64,000 bases of DNA, from contig NZ_JASJAP010000001.1 in the NCBI RefSeq assembly GCF_030066995.1, positions 1 through 64,000 of the forward strand, written 5' to 3'. This document shows, in pieces, positions 35,954 through 43,345 of the stretch (the stretch's first letter is position 1; each line of letters begins with the position of its first letter). This DNA comes from Erythrobacter sp. GTDB taxonomy: Bacteria > Pseudomonadota > Alphaproteobacteria > Sphingomonadales > Sphingomonadaceae. The notes below the pieces were generated by a model that was given only the letters and a program-made list of their open reading frames with translations, did not search any database and was not told where the DNA came from. Position numbers and translations under genes: made by a program.

Positions 35954-36855
35954 GACAGGAGGCCTCCCGCCTCGACAGGCCGACCGCGCAAGAATGACCG
36001 GCGGTCCATCGCTGGCTTGCCCGCGCGCTGGAGTGTGATCGGGCGCAGCGCCGCTTGGCCGCAGGCAATGGTGAAGTCCTGATCGAGGACTTCGCCAGGC
36101 TGACCCGCCCCCTCGACCGTTTCGGCCAGCAACAGCTTCACTCGCTCGCCGTCCAGTTCGAACCACGCGCCGGGAAACGGGGAGAGCCCGGCCACATGCC
36201 GCACCAGCTCGGCCGCCGGTCGCTTCCAGTCGATCCGCGCCTCGGCCTTGTCGATCTTCGGGGCGTGCGTGGCCAATCCGTCGTCCTGCGCGAGAGGTGG
36301 GTAGGCGTCGAGATCATCGAGCACCCGAACGATCGCCGCCGCTCCCAAATCCTCCAGCTCGTCGAACAGCTCGCCGGTGGTCTTGCTCCCAATCGGCGTG
36401 GTCACGGCATGGCGCATGGGACCGGTGTCGAGCCCGGCCTCCATCTGCATGATCGTCACACCCGTCTCTTCATCGCCCGCCATCACCGCGCGGTGGATCG
36501 GCGCCGCCCCGCGCCAGCGCGGCAGGATGGAGGCGTGGATGTTGATGCAGCCGTGCCGGGGCGCGTCGAGCACGGCCTGCGGCAGGATCAGGCCATAGGC
36601 CGCCACCACCGCCACATCGGCCTTGAGAGCGGCAAACGCCTCCTGCGCCTCGGGCTTTCGCAAAGACCTGGGCGTGCGCACTTCGATACCCATCGCCTGT
36701 GCCGCAGCCTGAACCGGGGAGGGGCGCAGCTTCTTGCCTCGACCTGCCGGGCGCGGCGGCTGGGTGTACACCGCGGCGATCTCATGCCCAGCCTCGCGCA
36801 GCGCAACCAGCGCCGGCACCGCGAAATCGGGCGTTCCCATGAAAACTACGCGCAA
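35950..36855 (-). CDS. fmt: Methionyl-tRNA formyltransferase
   Basis: 301 residues starting at TTG (36853-36855), giving the expected (M)[15 protein letters not shown]. Starting at the internal ATG would remove the first strand. Also seen: the [18 protein letters not shown] signature with the catalytic Asn/His environment (INIHASILP), [11 protein letters not shown], and the C-terminal OB-like domain ([17 protein letters not shown]). It formylates initiator Met-tRNA; the product is deformylated by the def gene located 800 bp downstream on the other strand. Confidence 0.95.
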   Translation of the reverse strand: MRVVFMGTPDFAVPALVALREAGHEIAAVYTQPPRPAGRGKKLRPSPVQAAAQAMGIEVRTPRSLRKPEAQEAFAALKADVAVVAAYGLILPQAVLDAPRHGCINIHASILPRWRGAAPIHRAVMAGDEETGVTIMQMEAGLDTGPMRHAVTTPIGSKTTGELFDELEDLGAAAIVRVLDDLDAYPPLAQDDGLATHAPKIDKAEARIDWKRPAAELVRHVAGLSPFPGAWFELDGERVKLLLAETVEGAGQPGEVLDQDFTIACGQAALRPITLQRAGKPAMDRRSFLRGRPVEAGGLLS

Positions 36856-36881
36856 ATCTCGGCCCCTGGCAAAACAAACCG

Positions 36882-36970
36882 CTCGTGCTGAGCTTGTCGA
36901 AACACTGTCTTTTCTTCTAGCGCAGCCCATAAGAAGAAGTGCAGCCCTTCGACAAGCTCGGGGCGAAGGG
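36882..36970. repeat. Inverted repeat, GAGCTTGTCGAA...TTCGACAAGCTC family
   Basis: GAGCTTGTCGAA (36890-36901) and TTCGACAAGCTC (36948-36959) are perfect 12-bp inverted copies, enclosing a 46-bp loop. The element fills the fmt-recR spacer. Confidence 0.9.
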
Positions 36971-36975
36971 AATTT

Positions 36976-37581
36976 ATGTCGAAAGAAATCGATCAGCTTT
37001 CCGCCGCTCTGGCGCGTTTGCCGGGTCTGGGCCCTCGCTCGGCGCGGCGTGCGGTGCTGTGGCTGGTCAAGAACCGCGAGAGCGCGCTGCCCGCATTGCT
37101 GGAATCGCTCGCGATCGTCTCCGAGACGCTGGTCGAGTGTTCGATCTGCGGCAATGTCGACACCACCGATCCCTGCCAGATCTGCGCCGATCCGCGCCGC
37201 GATCCGCGTGCTTTATGCGTGGTGGAGGACGTCGCCGATGTCTGGGCGCTCGACCGCGCCAAGCTTTTTCGGGGGCGCTATCATGTGCTGGGTGGGCGGC
37301 TGTCTGCGCTTGATGGCGTGGGCCCGGAGGATCTCAACATCGCCAAGCTGCTCGACCGCGTCGGGGCCAAGGAAGAAGGGGGCGGTATCGATGAGGTCGT
37401 CCTCGCCATGAACGCAACGCTCGAAGGGCAGACGACGGCGCATTACCTCGCCGAGCGCCTCGAGCCCTACGGCGTGCGCATCACTCAGCTTGCGCACGGC
37501 CTGCCGGTGGGCGGTGAGCTCGACTACCTTGATGAAGGCACGCTGGCGCAGGCGCTGCGGGCGAGAAGGCCGATGGGGTAA
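36976..37581 (+). CDS. recR: Recombination mediator RecR
   Basis: 201 residues. N-terminal helix-hairpin-helix ([19 protein letters not shown]), a zinc finger C-S-I-C...C-Q-I-C in [17 protein letters not shown], and a Toprim domain ([38 protein letters not shown]). RecR works with RecF and RecO to load RecA at gaps. Normal length. The start follows directly after the inverted repeat and GAAGGGAATTT. Confidence 0.97.
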   Translation: MSKEIDQLSAALARLPGLGPRSARRAVLWLVKNRESALPALLESLAIVSETLVECSICGNVDTTDPCQICADPRRDPRALCVVEDVADVWALDRAKLFRGRYHVLGGRLSALDGVGPEDLNIAKLLDRVGAKEEGGGIDEVVLAMNATLEGQTTAHYLAERLEPYGVRITQLAHGLPVGGELDYLDEGTLAQALRARRPMG

Positions 37582-37590
37582 CCGAATTGC

Positions 37591-37615
37591 GAGTCCCCCG
37601 TGCAGGCGGGGACTC
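37591..37615. terminator. Hairpin after recR
   Basis: GAGTCCCC (37591-37598) pairs with GGGGACTC (37608-37615). The stem is strong, but no T-run follows, so it may be a repeat-type hairpin rather than a true terminator. Confidence 0.45.
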
Positions 37616-37652
37616 ACTTGAGCTTTCGCCCACATGTTCTTATTTCCAACTC

Positions 37653-38216
37653 ATGGCTATCCGCGAAATCCTCGAAGTGCCGGACCCCCGGCTCAAGACC
37701 GTCTCCACCCCCGTCGAACCGGACGAGTTCAACGCTGATCTCAAAACCCTCGTCGAGGACATGTTCGAGACGATGTACGCCGCCCCCGGCATCGGCCTCG
37801 CCGCCATTCAGGTCGGCGTGCCCAAGCGTCTGCTGGTGATGGACCTGCAACAGCCCGACGAAGACGCCGACCCCGTCAAGGACGAGGACGGAACCGAGCG
37901 TCAGCCGATCAAGAACGACCCGCGCGTGTTCGTGAACCCGGTGATCCTCGATCCGGCTGACGAGTTTTCCACCTATGAGGAAGGCTGCCTCTCCGTGCCC
38001 GAGATCACCGCCGACATAGATCGCCCGGCGACCTGCACCGTGCGATACCAGGATCTGGACGGCGCGACCCATGAGGAACGCGTCGAGGGCCTGATGGCGA
38101 CCTGCCTGCAGCACGAGATGGATCATCTCGAAGGCATCGTCTTCATCGACCATCTTTCCCGCCTCAAGCGGCAGATGGCGCTCAAGAAGATCAAGAAGCT
38201 GCGCCAGGCCGCCTGA
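37653..38216 (+). CDS. def: Peptide deformylase
   Basis: 187 residues. The three family motifs are intact: GIGLAAIQVG, EEGCLSVPE with the metal-binding Cys, and QHEMDHLEG with HExxH metal ligands. It removes the formyl group from nascent N-terminal methionine, the counterpart of the nearby fmt. There is a short insertion rich in acidic residues near 70-85 (PDEDADPVKDEDGTE). It lies between recR and rmuC. Confidence 0.97.
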   Translation: MAIREILEVPDPRLKTVSTPVEPDEFNADLKTLVEDMFETMYAAPGIGLAAIQVGVPKRLLVMDLQQPDEDADPVKDEDGTERQPIKNDPRVFVNPVILDPADEFSTYEEGCLSVPEITADIDRPATCTVRYQDLDGATHEERVEGLMATCLQHEMDHLEGIVFIDHLSRLKRQMALKKIKKLRQAA

Positions 38217-38381
38217 TTCGCCTCCGAGTCGCGGGGGGTTTCGTTCATGAAGTGCATGCGAAGGACCACGTATTTGCGTGGGTTTGCGGCGTTTTCGCAC
38301 CGTGCGGCGACAGCGATTTTGGATAAACGCGCCCGAAGACAAGGCTAGCATCCTGCGGACAAGTAGGAAAATGGGGCTGGT

Positions 38382-38396
38382 GTTCTTGATACGTTC
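38382..38396 (+). promoter_or_regulatory. Alphaproteobacterial LexA (SOS) box upstream of rmuC
   Basis: GTTC-TTGATAC-GTTC is an exact GTTC-N7-GTTC match ending 16 bp before the rmuC start. rmuC is a DNA-recombination gene, so the site is functionally coherent. Confidence 0.75.
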
Positions 38397-38412
38397 CGCA
38401 TAGACTGAGGCG

Positions 38413-39924
38413 ATGGACCCGGTGATTCTCTCGCTTGCCGCGCTCGTGATCGGCCTTGTTATCGGGGGCGTGGGCGCTTGGGTTGCGGCTTCGCGCCCGG
38501 TGGCGGAGTTGCGCGGTCGGTTGAGCGAGGCGGAGGAGCGGGCGCGCGTGTCCGAGGCGAGTCTGGGCGAGGCGCGCATGGAGCTTTCGGCGGCGAACGA
38601 ACGCGCGAGCCGCAGCGACGCTCTCGCCAGAGAGCTTGAAGAAACCCGCACCAAACGCGCCGCTTTGTCCGAGCGGCTGGCCGAGGTCGAGGCGACCGCG
38701 AGCGAGCGCGCCAGGGCGTTCGAGGAACAGAAGACGGCGCTGATCGAGGCGCGCGAGGCGATGCTGAGCGAGTTCAAGGCGACCGGCGCCGAAGTCTTGA
38801 AAGCCAATCAGGACGAGTTCCTCAAACGGGCCGAGGCGCGCTTCAAGGAGAGCGAGGCGACGGGCGAGGCCAAAATCAAGGCGCTGCTTTCGCCGGTGGG
38901 CGAGCGGCTTGAAAAGTACGAACGCCAGGTCGAAAGCCTTGAGAACCAGCGCAAGGACGCGTTCGGGCAATTGAACGGCCTGATCGAATCGATGCGCAAG
39001 GGTCAGGAAGAGGTCCGGCGCGAAGCCCAGAGGCTAGGCAATTCCCTGACCAACGCGCCCAAGGCGCGCGGGCGCTGGGGCGAACAGCAGCTTAAGAACC
39101 TGCTCGAACAGGTTGGGCTCGCGCAGCACACCGATTTCGAGCTCGAAGCCTCAATCGAAACCGAGGAGGGGCGCTTGCGCCCAGACGCGATCGTGCGCAT
39201 TCCCGGCGGCAAGGTGCTGGTGATCGATGCCAAGGTGTCCTTGAACGCCTATCAGTCCGCATTCGAAGCCGACGCCGACGAGGCGCGCGAGGCGGCGCTC
39301 GCCGATCACGTGCGCTCGATGCGCGGCCACGTCCAGCAATTGAGCGCCAAGAGTTACCAGTCGCAATTCGAGGAAGCGCCCGATTACGTGGTGATGTTCG
39401 TGCCGGGCGAGCACTTTGTCGCTGCCGCGCTCGAACACGATCCGCAGCTGTGGGATTTCGCCTTCGAGCGCCGCGTGCTGCTGGCAACGCCCACCAACCT
39501 CGTCGCCATCGCGCGCACGGTCGCGCAGGTGTGGCGGCAGGACGGGCTCGCGAAAGAGGCGCAGGACATCGGGCGCATGGGCGCAGAGCTCTACGACCGC
39601 CTACGCGTCGCCGCCGAGCACTTGAAGCGCGTGGGTGGCGGGCTCGACAGCGCGGTCAGGAATTACAACAAGTTCGTCGGCAGCTTTGAGCGCAACGTGC
39701 TTTCGTCCGGCAAACGGCTGGCCGAGAAGGGCGTCGAGGTCGGCAAGCGCGAGATCGAAGAGGTTCCGCTGGTCGAAAGCACCCCCAACTACAACGCCGC
39801 CGACGCCGCGGAGGTTGAGGCCGAGTTCCCGCTGCTGGGCGATAACGACGCGGGCGAGTACGACACTGGCGATAACGACGTGGGCGATAACGAGGAGGCG
39901 CCGGGCAAGGACGCGGCGGAGTAG
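38413..39924 (+). CDS. rmuC: DNA recombination protein RmuC
   Basis: 503 residues. An N-terminal helix (about 6-24, LAALVIGLVIGGVGAWV) may anchor it. A long coiled coil (about 28-190, ELRGRLSEAEERARVSEAS...) is followed by the RmuC nuclease-like domain (RGRWGEQQLKNLLEQVGL, VLVIDAKVSLNAYQSAFE, DYVVMFVPGEHF, LATPTNLVAIARTVAQVWRQ). The C-terminus is acidic and repetitive (DNDAGEYDTGDNDVGDNEE). RmuC limits inversions at short inverted repeats, notable in a region so rich in them. Confidence 0.94.
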   Translation: MDPVILSLAALVIGLVIGGVGAWVAASRPVAELRGRLSEAEERARVSEASLGEARMELSAANERASRSDALARELEETRTKRAALSERLAEVEATASERARAFEEQKTALIEAREAMLSEFKATGAEVLKANQDEFLKRAEARFKESEATGEAKIKALLSPVGERLEKYERQVESLENQRKDAFGQLNGLIESMRKGQEEVRREAQRLGNSLTNAPKARGRWGEQQLKNLLEQVGLAQHTDFELEASIETEEGRLRPDAIVRIPGGKVLVIDAKVSLNAYQSAFEADADEAREAALADHVRSMRGHVQQLSAKSYQSQFEEAPDYVVMFVPGEHFVAAALEHDPQLWDFAFERRVLLATPTNLVAIARTVAQVWRQDGLAKEAQDIGRMGAELYDRLRVAAEHLKRVGGGLDSAVRNYNKFVGSFERNVLSSGKRLAEKGVEVGKREIEEVPLVESTPNYNAADAAEVEAEFPLLGDNDAGEYDTGDNDVGDNEEAPGKDAAE

Positions 39925-39930
39925 GCAACG

Positions 39931-40018
39931 CGTCACCCCGGACTTGATCCGGGGTCCAGCTTACGTCTGCGTGCAGGCTCAAGAAAGCCCAGATCCCGGC
40001 TCGGGGGCCGGGATGACG
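39931..40018. repeat. Second copy of the CGTCACCCCGG...GATGACG inverted repeat
   Basis: CGTCACCCCGGACTTGATCC at the left and GGGGGCCGGGATGACG at the right, with inner GGGTCCAG and AGATCCCGG, mirror the copy at 19495-19566. It lies in the rmuC-TrmH spacer; the rest of that spacer, to 40140, holds no gene. Confidence 0.85.
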
Positions 40019-40140
40019 ACCGAAAAAGAGGGAGCTACGATCTCACCATCTCACCCCTGCGCCAGCTGAACGTCGAGACGCGCTGCAATTTTCATGCCCG
40101 CGCTGCCTCTGCTTCATTTGGGCCTACGCCCACCCGAACA

Positions 40141-40959
40141 TCACCGCGCCCCGCCGCTCACCTGGTCCACCCCCGCCAGCACCTCATACGCCAGCACCGC
40201 GCCCGCTACGGCGGCGTTGAGGCTGTCGGCACGCCCGCGCATCGGCATGGTCACACGCAGATCGCATTCGGCCTCATAGGCCTCTGGCAGGCCCTGGGAT
40301 TCGTTGCCCACGAGAATGAAACACGGCGCCTCATAGGCCGCGCCGCGATAGGGGACCGCTTCGCGCAAGCTCGCCGCGACCAATTGGCCGGGGCCAGCGC
40401 GCAGCCATCGCACGAAGTCCTCCCAGCGCGCCTGCGCAAGGCCCTGTGTGAACACCGCGCCCATGCTGGCGCGCACGGCTTCGGCGCTGAACGGGTCGGC
40501 GCAATCGTCGATCAGGATCAGACCGCCTGCGCCCACCGCATCACCGGTGCGCAGCATGGTGCCAAGATTGCCCGGATCGCGCAGATCCTGCGCCACCAGC
40601 CAGATTGCCGCCGCCTCGCGATCGAGCCGCTCCAGCCCCGTCTCGAACTCGTCGAACACGCCCACCACGCTTTGCGCGTTGGATTTCCCGGTGATCTTGG
40701 AGAGAATGTCGGGCGTTGTGGTGATAACCTCGCCGCCCGCACTCTCAACCGCGCTTTCCAATTGATCGATCAACGCGTGGCTATCGCGCCCTTGCGCCAT
40801 CACCAGCTGGCGCGGAACCGGGCCCGAGGCGCGCGCGTCTTCGAGCAACCGCAGCCCCTCGACGAGGAATTGCCCGGCGCGCTTGCGGTGCTTCTTGTCG
40901 CGCAAGCTTCGCAGGTACTTGACCGTGGGGTTGGAGAAACCGGTGATGTGCTTGCGCAT
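40141..40959 (-). CDS. TrmH/SpoU-family RNA 2'-O-methyltransferase
   Basis: 272 residues. A substrate-binding N-terminal domain (SNPTVKYLRSLRDKKHRKRAGQFLVEGLRLLEDA) is followed by the SPOUT knot: LVAQDLRDPGNLGTMLRTGDAVG, FILVGNESQGLP and VTMPMRGRADSLNAAVAGAVLAYE, the three SpoU motifs. Members methylate ribose in rRNA or tRNA using SAM; RlmB-like 23S activity is plausible but not decided by sequence. A 12-bp tandem array lies immediately upstream. Confidence 0.93.
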   Translation of the reverse strand: MRKHITGFSNPTVKYLRSLRDKKHRKRAGQFLVEGLRLLEDARASGPVPRQLVMAQGRDSHALIDQLESAVESAGGEVITTTPDILSKITGKSNAQSVVGVFDEFETGLERLDREAAAIWLVAQDLRDPGNLGTMLRTGDAVGAGGLILIDDCADPFSAEAVRASMGAVFTQGLAQARWEDFVRWLRAGPGQLVAASLREAVPYRGAAYEAPCFILVGNESQGLPEAYEAECDLRVTMPMRGRADSLNAAVAGAVLAYEVLAGVDQVSGGAR

Positions 40960-40968
40960 GGCTATGTT

Positions 40969-41064
40969 GCTGGTCCCGTGGCTGACCCGGTGGCTGGCCC
41001 TGTAACTGGCCCCGTGACTGATCCCGTAACCGGCCCTGTAACAGGCCCTGTAACTGGCCCCTTG
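40969..41064. repeat. Tandem array of eight 12-bp units
   Basis: Eight imperfect units of consensus RCTGGCCCYGTA run exactly 96 bp between the HPr stop and the TrmH start. Because the unit is a multiple of three, one frame reads as a repeated Pro-Val-Thr-Gly. Nothing indicates that it is translated. Confidence 0.9.
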
Positions 41065-41067
41065 GGC

Positions 41068-41346
41068 CTATTCCTCACCGAAACCGTCTGCGATCAGCGC
41101 CACCAGATTGGCGAGCACGCTGTCCGCGCCTTCGCCCTCGACGATCACGTCCACGGTGTCGCCCTTGGCCGCGCCGAGCATCATCAGGCCGAGGATGGAG
41201 CCCCCCGCCGCCTTCGCCGCATCCTTGGCGACCGCGACTTTCACATCGCCGTCGAGCGCGGACACCGCGCCCACGAACTTCGCGCTCGCTCGCGCGTGCA
41301 GGCCGCGCTTGTTGACGATGGTCACCGATTGCCGATGTTCGCTCAC
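41068..41346 (-). CDS. ptsH: Phosphocarrier protein HPr
   Basis: 92 residues. The phosphorylated His17 is in RGLHARASAKF and the regulatory-serine region is GGSILGLMMLGA, the site used by HprK. With EIIA-Man, HprK and RapZ but no permease, it belongs to the regulatory (nitrogen/carbon-sensing) PTS of alphaproteobacteria. The EI gene (ptsP or ptsI) is not in this window. It is the last gene of the chvI-chvG-hprK-rapZ-EIIA-HPr set. Confidence 0.95.
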   Translation of the reverse strand: MSEHRQSVTIVNKRGLHARASAKFVGAVSALDGDVKVAVAKDAAKAAGGSILGLMMLGAAKGDTVDVIVEGEGADSVLANLVALIADGFGEE

Positions 41347-41369
41347 GCTCGTTCTGCCCCCGCTTCTGG

Positions 41370-41801
41370 TCAGGCCTTGGCCGTCGATGCGGCGGCTTCG
41401 TTGTCCTGGCCCAGCAGTTCGCTGGCGACGGTGATATAATTGCGGCCCGCTTCCTGCGCGGCTTCGACCGCTTGGGTCACGCTCATGGTCTGGCGCGCTC
41501 CGGCAAGCCGGATGAGCATCGGCAGGTTGATCCCCGCAATAACCTCCACGCGCCCCGCTTCGAGCAGCGATATGGCGAGGTTGGAGGGCGTGCCCCCGAA
41601 CAGGTCGGTAAGGATGATCACCCCCTTCTCGGCCTCGACCTCCTCTATCGCTCTCGCGATTTCGGAGCGGCGCTGCTCCATGTCGTCACTGGGGCCAATG
41701 CACACGGTGGCGATCGCGTCCTGCTTTCCCACGACGTGTTCCATCGCGTCTACGAACTGCTCGGCCAGGCGGCCGTGAGTGACCAGGATAAGTCCAATCA
41801 T
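41370..41801 (-). CDS. PTS EIIA component, mannose family
   Basis: 143 residues. Phospho-acceptor His9 in MIGLILVTHGRLAEQF and the loop VIILTDLFGGTPSNLAISLL define the EIIA-Man family. There is no EIIB, EIIC or EIID partner, so this protein is regulatory. It sits 23 bp upstream of ptsH. The C-terminal 20 residues are Ala-rich and variable. Confidence 0.93.
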   Translation of the reverse strand: MIGLILVTHGRLAEQFVDAMEHVVGKQDAIATVCIGPSDDMEQRRSEIARAIEEVEAEKGVIILTDLFGGTPSNLAISLLEAGRVEVIAGINLPMLIRLAGARQTMSVTQAVEAAQEAGRNYITVASELLGQDNEAAASTAKA

Positions 41802-41913
41802 GTGAAAGGGTGGGTCCGTTTCCTCGTTTGGGCGCTCGGCCTAAACGCATTTCCTCGTGTTGCCATCGCGATCGATGCCCCGCTTACCGAGCTTCCCCAA
41901 CAAAGCTCTTGCG

Positions 41914-42840
41914 TCACAATCCCGGCGAACGCTCGATTTCATCGGTCGCGCGCGACCCGAGATTGCGGTGGCGGACAGTGGGCGAAAATCCGGCCTTGCG
42001 CAAGTCCCGCGCCATGCGTTCGACGGTGAAGACCGAGCGGTGTCTCCCTCCGGTACACCCGAAGGCGATGTGGACATAGGCTTTGCCTTGCGCGGCGTAG
42101 CGCGGGAGGAGCGTGGTGAGCAGGTCGAAGATCTGCTGGAACGTGGTGTGGAAGGCCGGATCGCGCTCGATATGCTCGCCCACCGCCGCGTCCTGACCGG
42201 TCAGCTCGCGCAGCTCCTCGATCCAGTGCGGGTTGTCGAGAAAGCGCATGTCGAACACCATATCGGCAAGCGGCGGCGTGCCGCGAGCAAAGCCAAAGCT
42301 CGACAGCGTCAGCGTCATCGCCGCTTCGTCGGTGGCGGCGAACAGCTCGCGGATATGGTTCTGGAGTTCGTTCGAGGTGAGGGCGGTGGTGTCGATCACC
42401 CGGTCCGACCAGCGGCGCAGCGGCTCGAGCCATTCGCGCTGCGCGGCAATGCCTTCCTGCACCGGGCGCCCCCGGGCCATGGGATGGCGGCGGCGGGTCT
42501 CGTTATAGCGCCGCTCAAGCTCGCCGCCCGCGCAATCGATGAACATGAAGGTCACCGCGATATCGGGGCGCTCGGACAGCTCCTTGGCCAGCGCGATGAT
42601 CTCGGTCGGGACAAAGCCGCGCGTGCGCGAATCAAAGCCGATGGCGAGCGGGGCGACCCCGCGCTGCGCGCCCGGCGCAAGCATCGCGGGCAGCAAACGG
42701 ATGGGGAAGTTGTCGATCGTCTCCCAGCCCAGGTCCTCCAGCACCGCCAGAACGGTCGACTTGCCCGCGCCCGAAAGCCCGGTGACCAGCAGCACGCGCT
42801 GCGGTTCGCCCGAGGGTGTCGAAGGGTTGGCGCTTGGCAT
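41914..42840 (-). CDS. rapZ: RNase adapter / nucleotide-binding protein RapZ
   Basis: 308 residues from MPSANPS, with AAGGCGG before the ATG. Walker A GLSGAGKST near 24; conserved ETIDNFPIRLLPAML, GFDSRTRGF, and the C-terminal GKAYVHIAFGCTGGRHRSVF. RapZ-type proteins bind nucleotides and, in enterobacteria, route small RNAs to RNase E; in alphaproteobacteria the role is less clear. A longer frame from 42917 would overlap hprK but has no ribosome site. Confidence 0.94.
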   Translation of the reverse strand: MPSANPSTPSGEPQRVLLVTGLSGAGKSTVLAVLEDLGWETIDNFPIRLLPAMLAPGAQRGVAPLAIGFDSRTRGFVPTEIIALAKELSERPDIAVTFMFIDCAGGELERRYNETRRRHPMARGRPVQEGIAAQREWLEPLRRWSDRVIDTTALTSNELQNHIRELFAATDEAAMTLTLSSFGFARGTPPLADMVFDMRFLDNPHWIEELRELTGQDAAVGEHIERDPAFHTTFQQIFDLLTTLLPRYAAQGKAYVHIAFGCTGGRHRSVFTVERMARDLRKAGFSPTVRHRNLGSRATDEIERSPGL

Positions 42841-42898
42841 CGGCCCCGCCTTCTGACGCAAACGCGCGCGGAGAAAAAGGGGCTTTTTTCGCGCGGGT

Positions 42899-43345
42899 TC
42901 AGATTGAGGGGAGGCCATGGATCCGGAGCGCGAGGCGCGCCCGCATGGCCGGGGCAATCGCGCCGGGCTCAAACGCGAGGACGGGGACGAGGCAGCCCAG
43001 GATCTCGCGGCTTTCGGCGCGTTCGGGCAGGCGCTCGCTTGCTTCGCCGAGCGCAAGGATCAGCGCGAGCGGCGCGGGCTCGGCGACGGGCAGGCGCGCG
43101 AGGCCCACGCCGCGCGCTTCGATCAGCCCGGCAATGTTGGGCGGCGCAGAGGCGACGAGGCGCGCCGCCGCGTCGATCTCCTCGCGCGTCAGCGTCACGC
43201 CATCATCGCCGATCAGCTTGGCTCCGCTTTCGATCAGCGCCAGCGCGAGGCTCGATTTGCCGGAGCCCGGCGCGCCTTCGATCAGCAGCGCGCGGCCCTC
43301 GAGCGAAACCGCGCTGCCCTGAACGATGCAGCTGGCGCTCGTCAC
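42899..43345 (-). CDS. hprK: HPr kinase/phosphorylase, short alphaproteobacterial form
   Basis: 148 residues, only the catalytic C-terminal domain, as usual for this class. P-loop GAPGSGKSSLALALIESGAKLIGDDGV near 24; conserved IEARGVGLARLPVAEPAPLALIL. It phosphorylates HPr on the regulatory serine. Its start overlaps the end of chvG by four bases and it is followed by rapZ. Confidence 0.93.
   Translation of the reverse strand: MTSASCIVQGSAVSLEGRALLIEGAPGSGKSSLALALIESGAKLIGDDGVTLTREEIDAAARLVASAPPNIAGLIEARGVGLARLPVAEPAPLALILALGEASERLPERAESREILGCLVPVLAFEPGAIAPAMRARLALRIHGLPSI

Noticed and set aside
42841..42917. Upstream ATG for rapZ (42917)
   Set aside because: It overlaps hprK by 19 bp and has no Shine-Dalgarno; AAGGCGG supports 42840.
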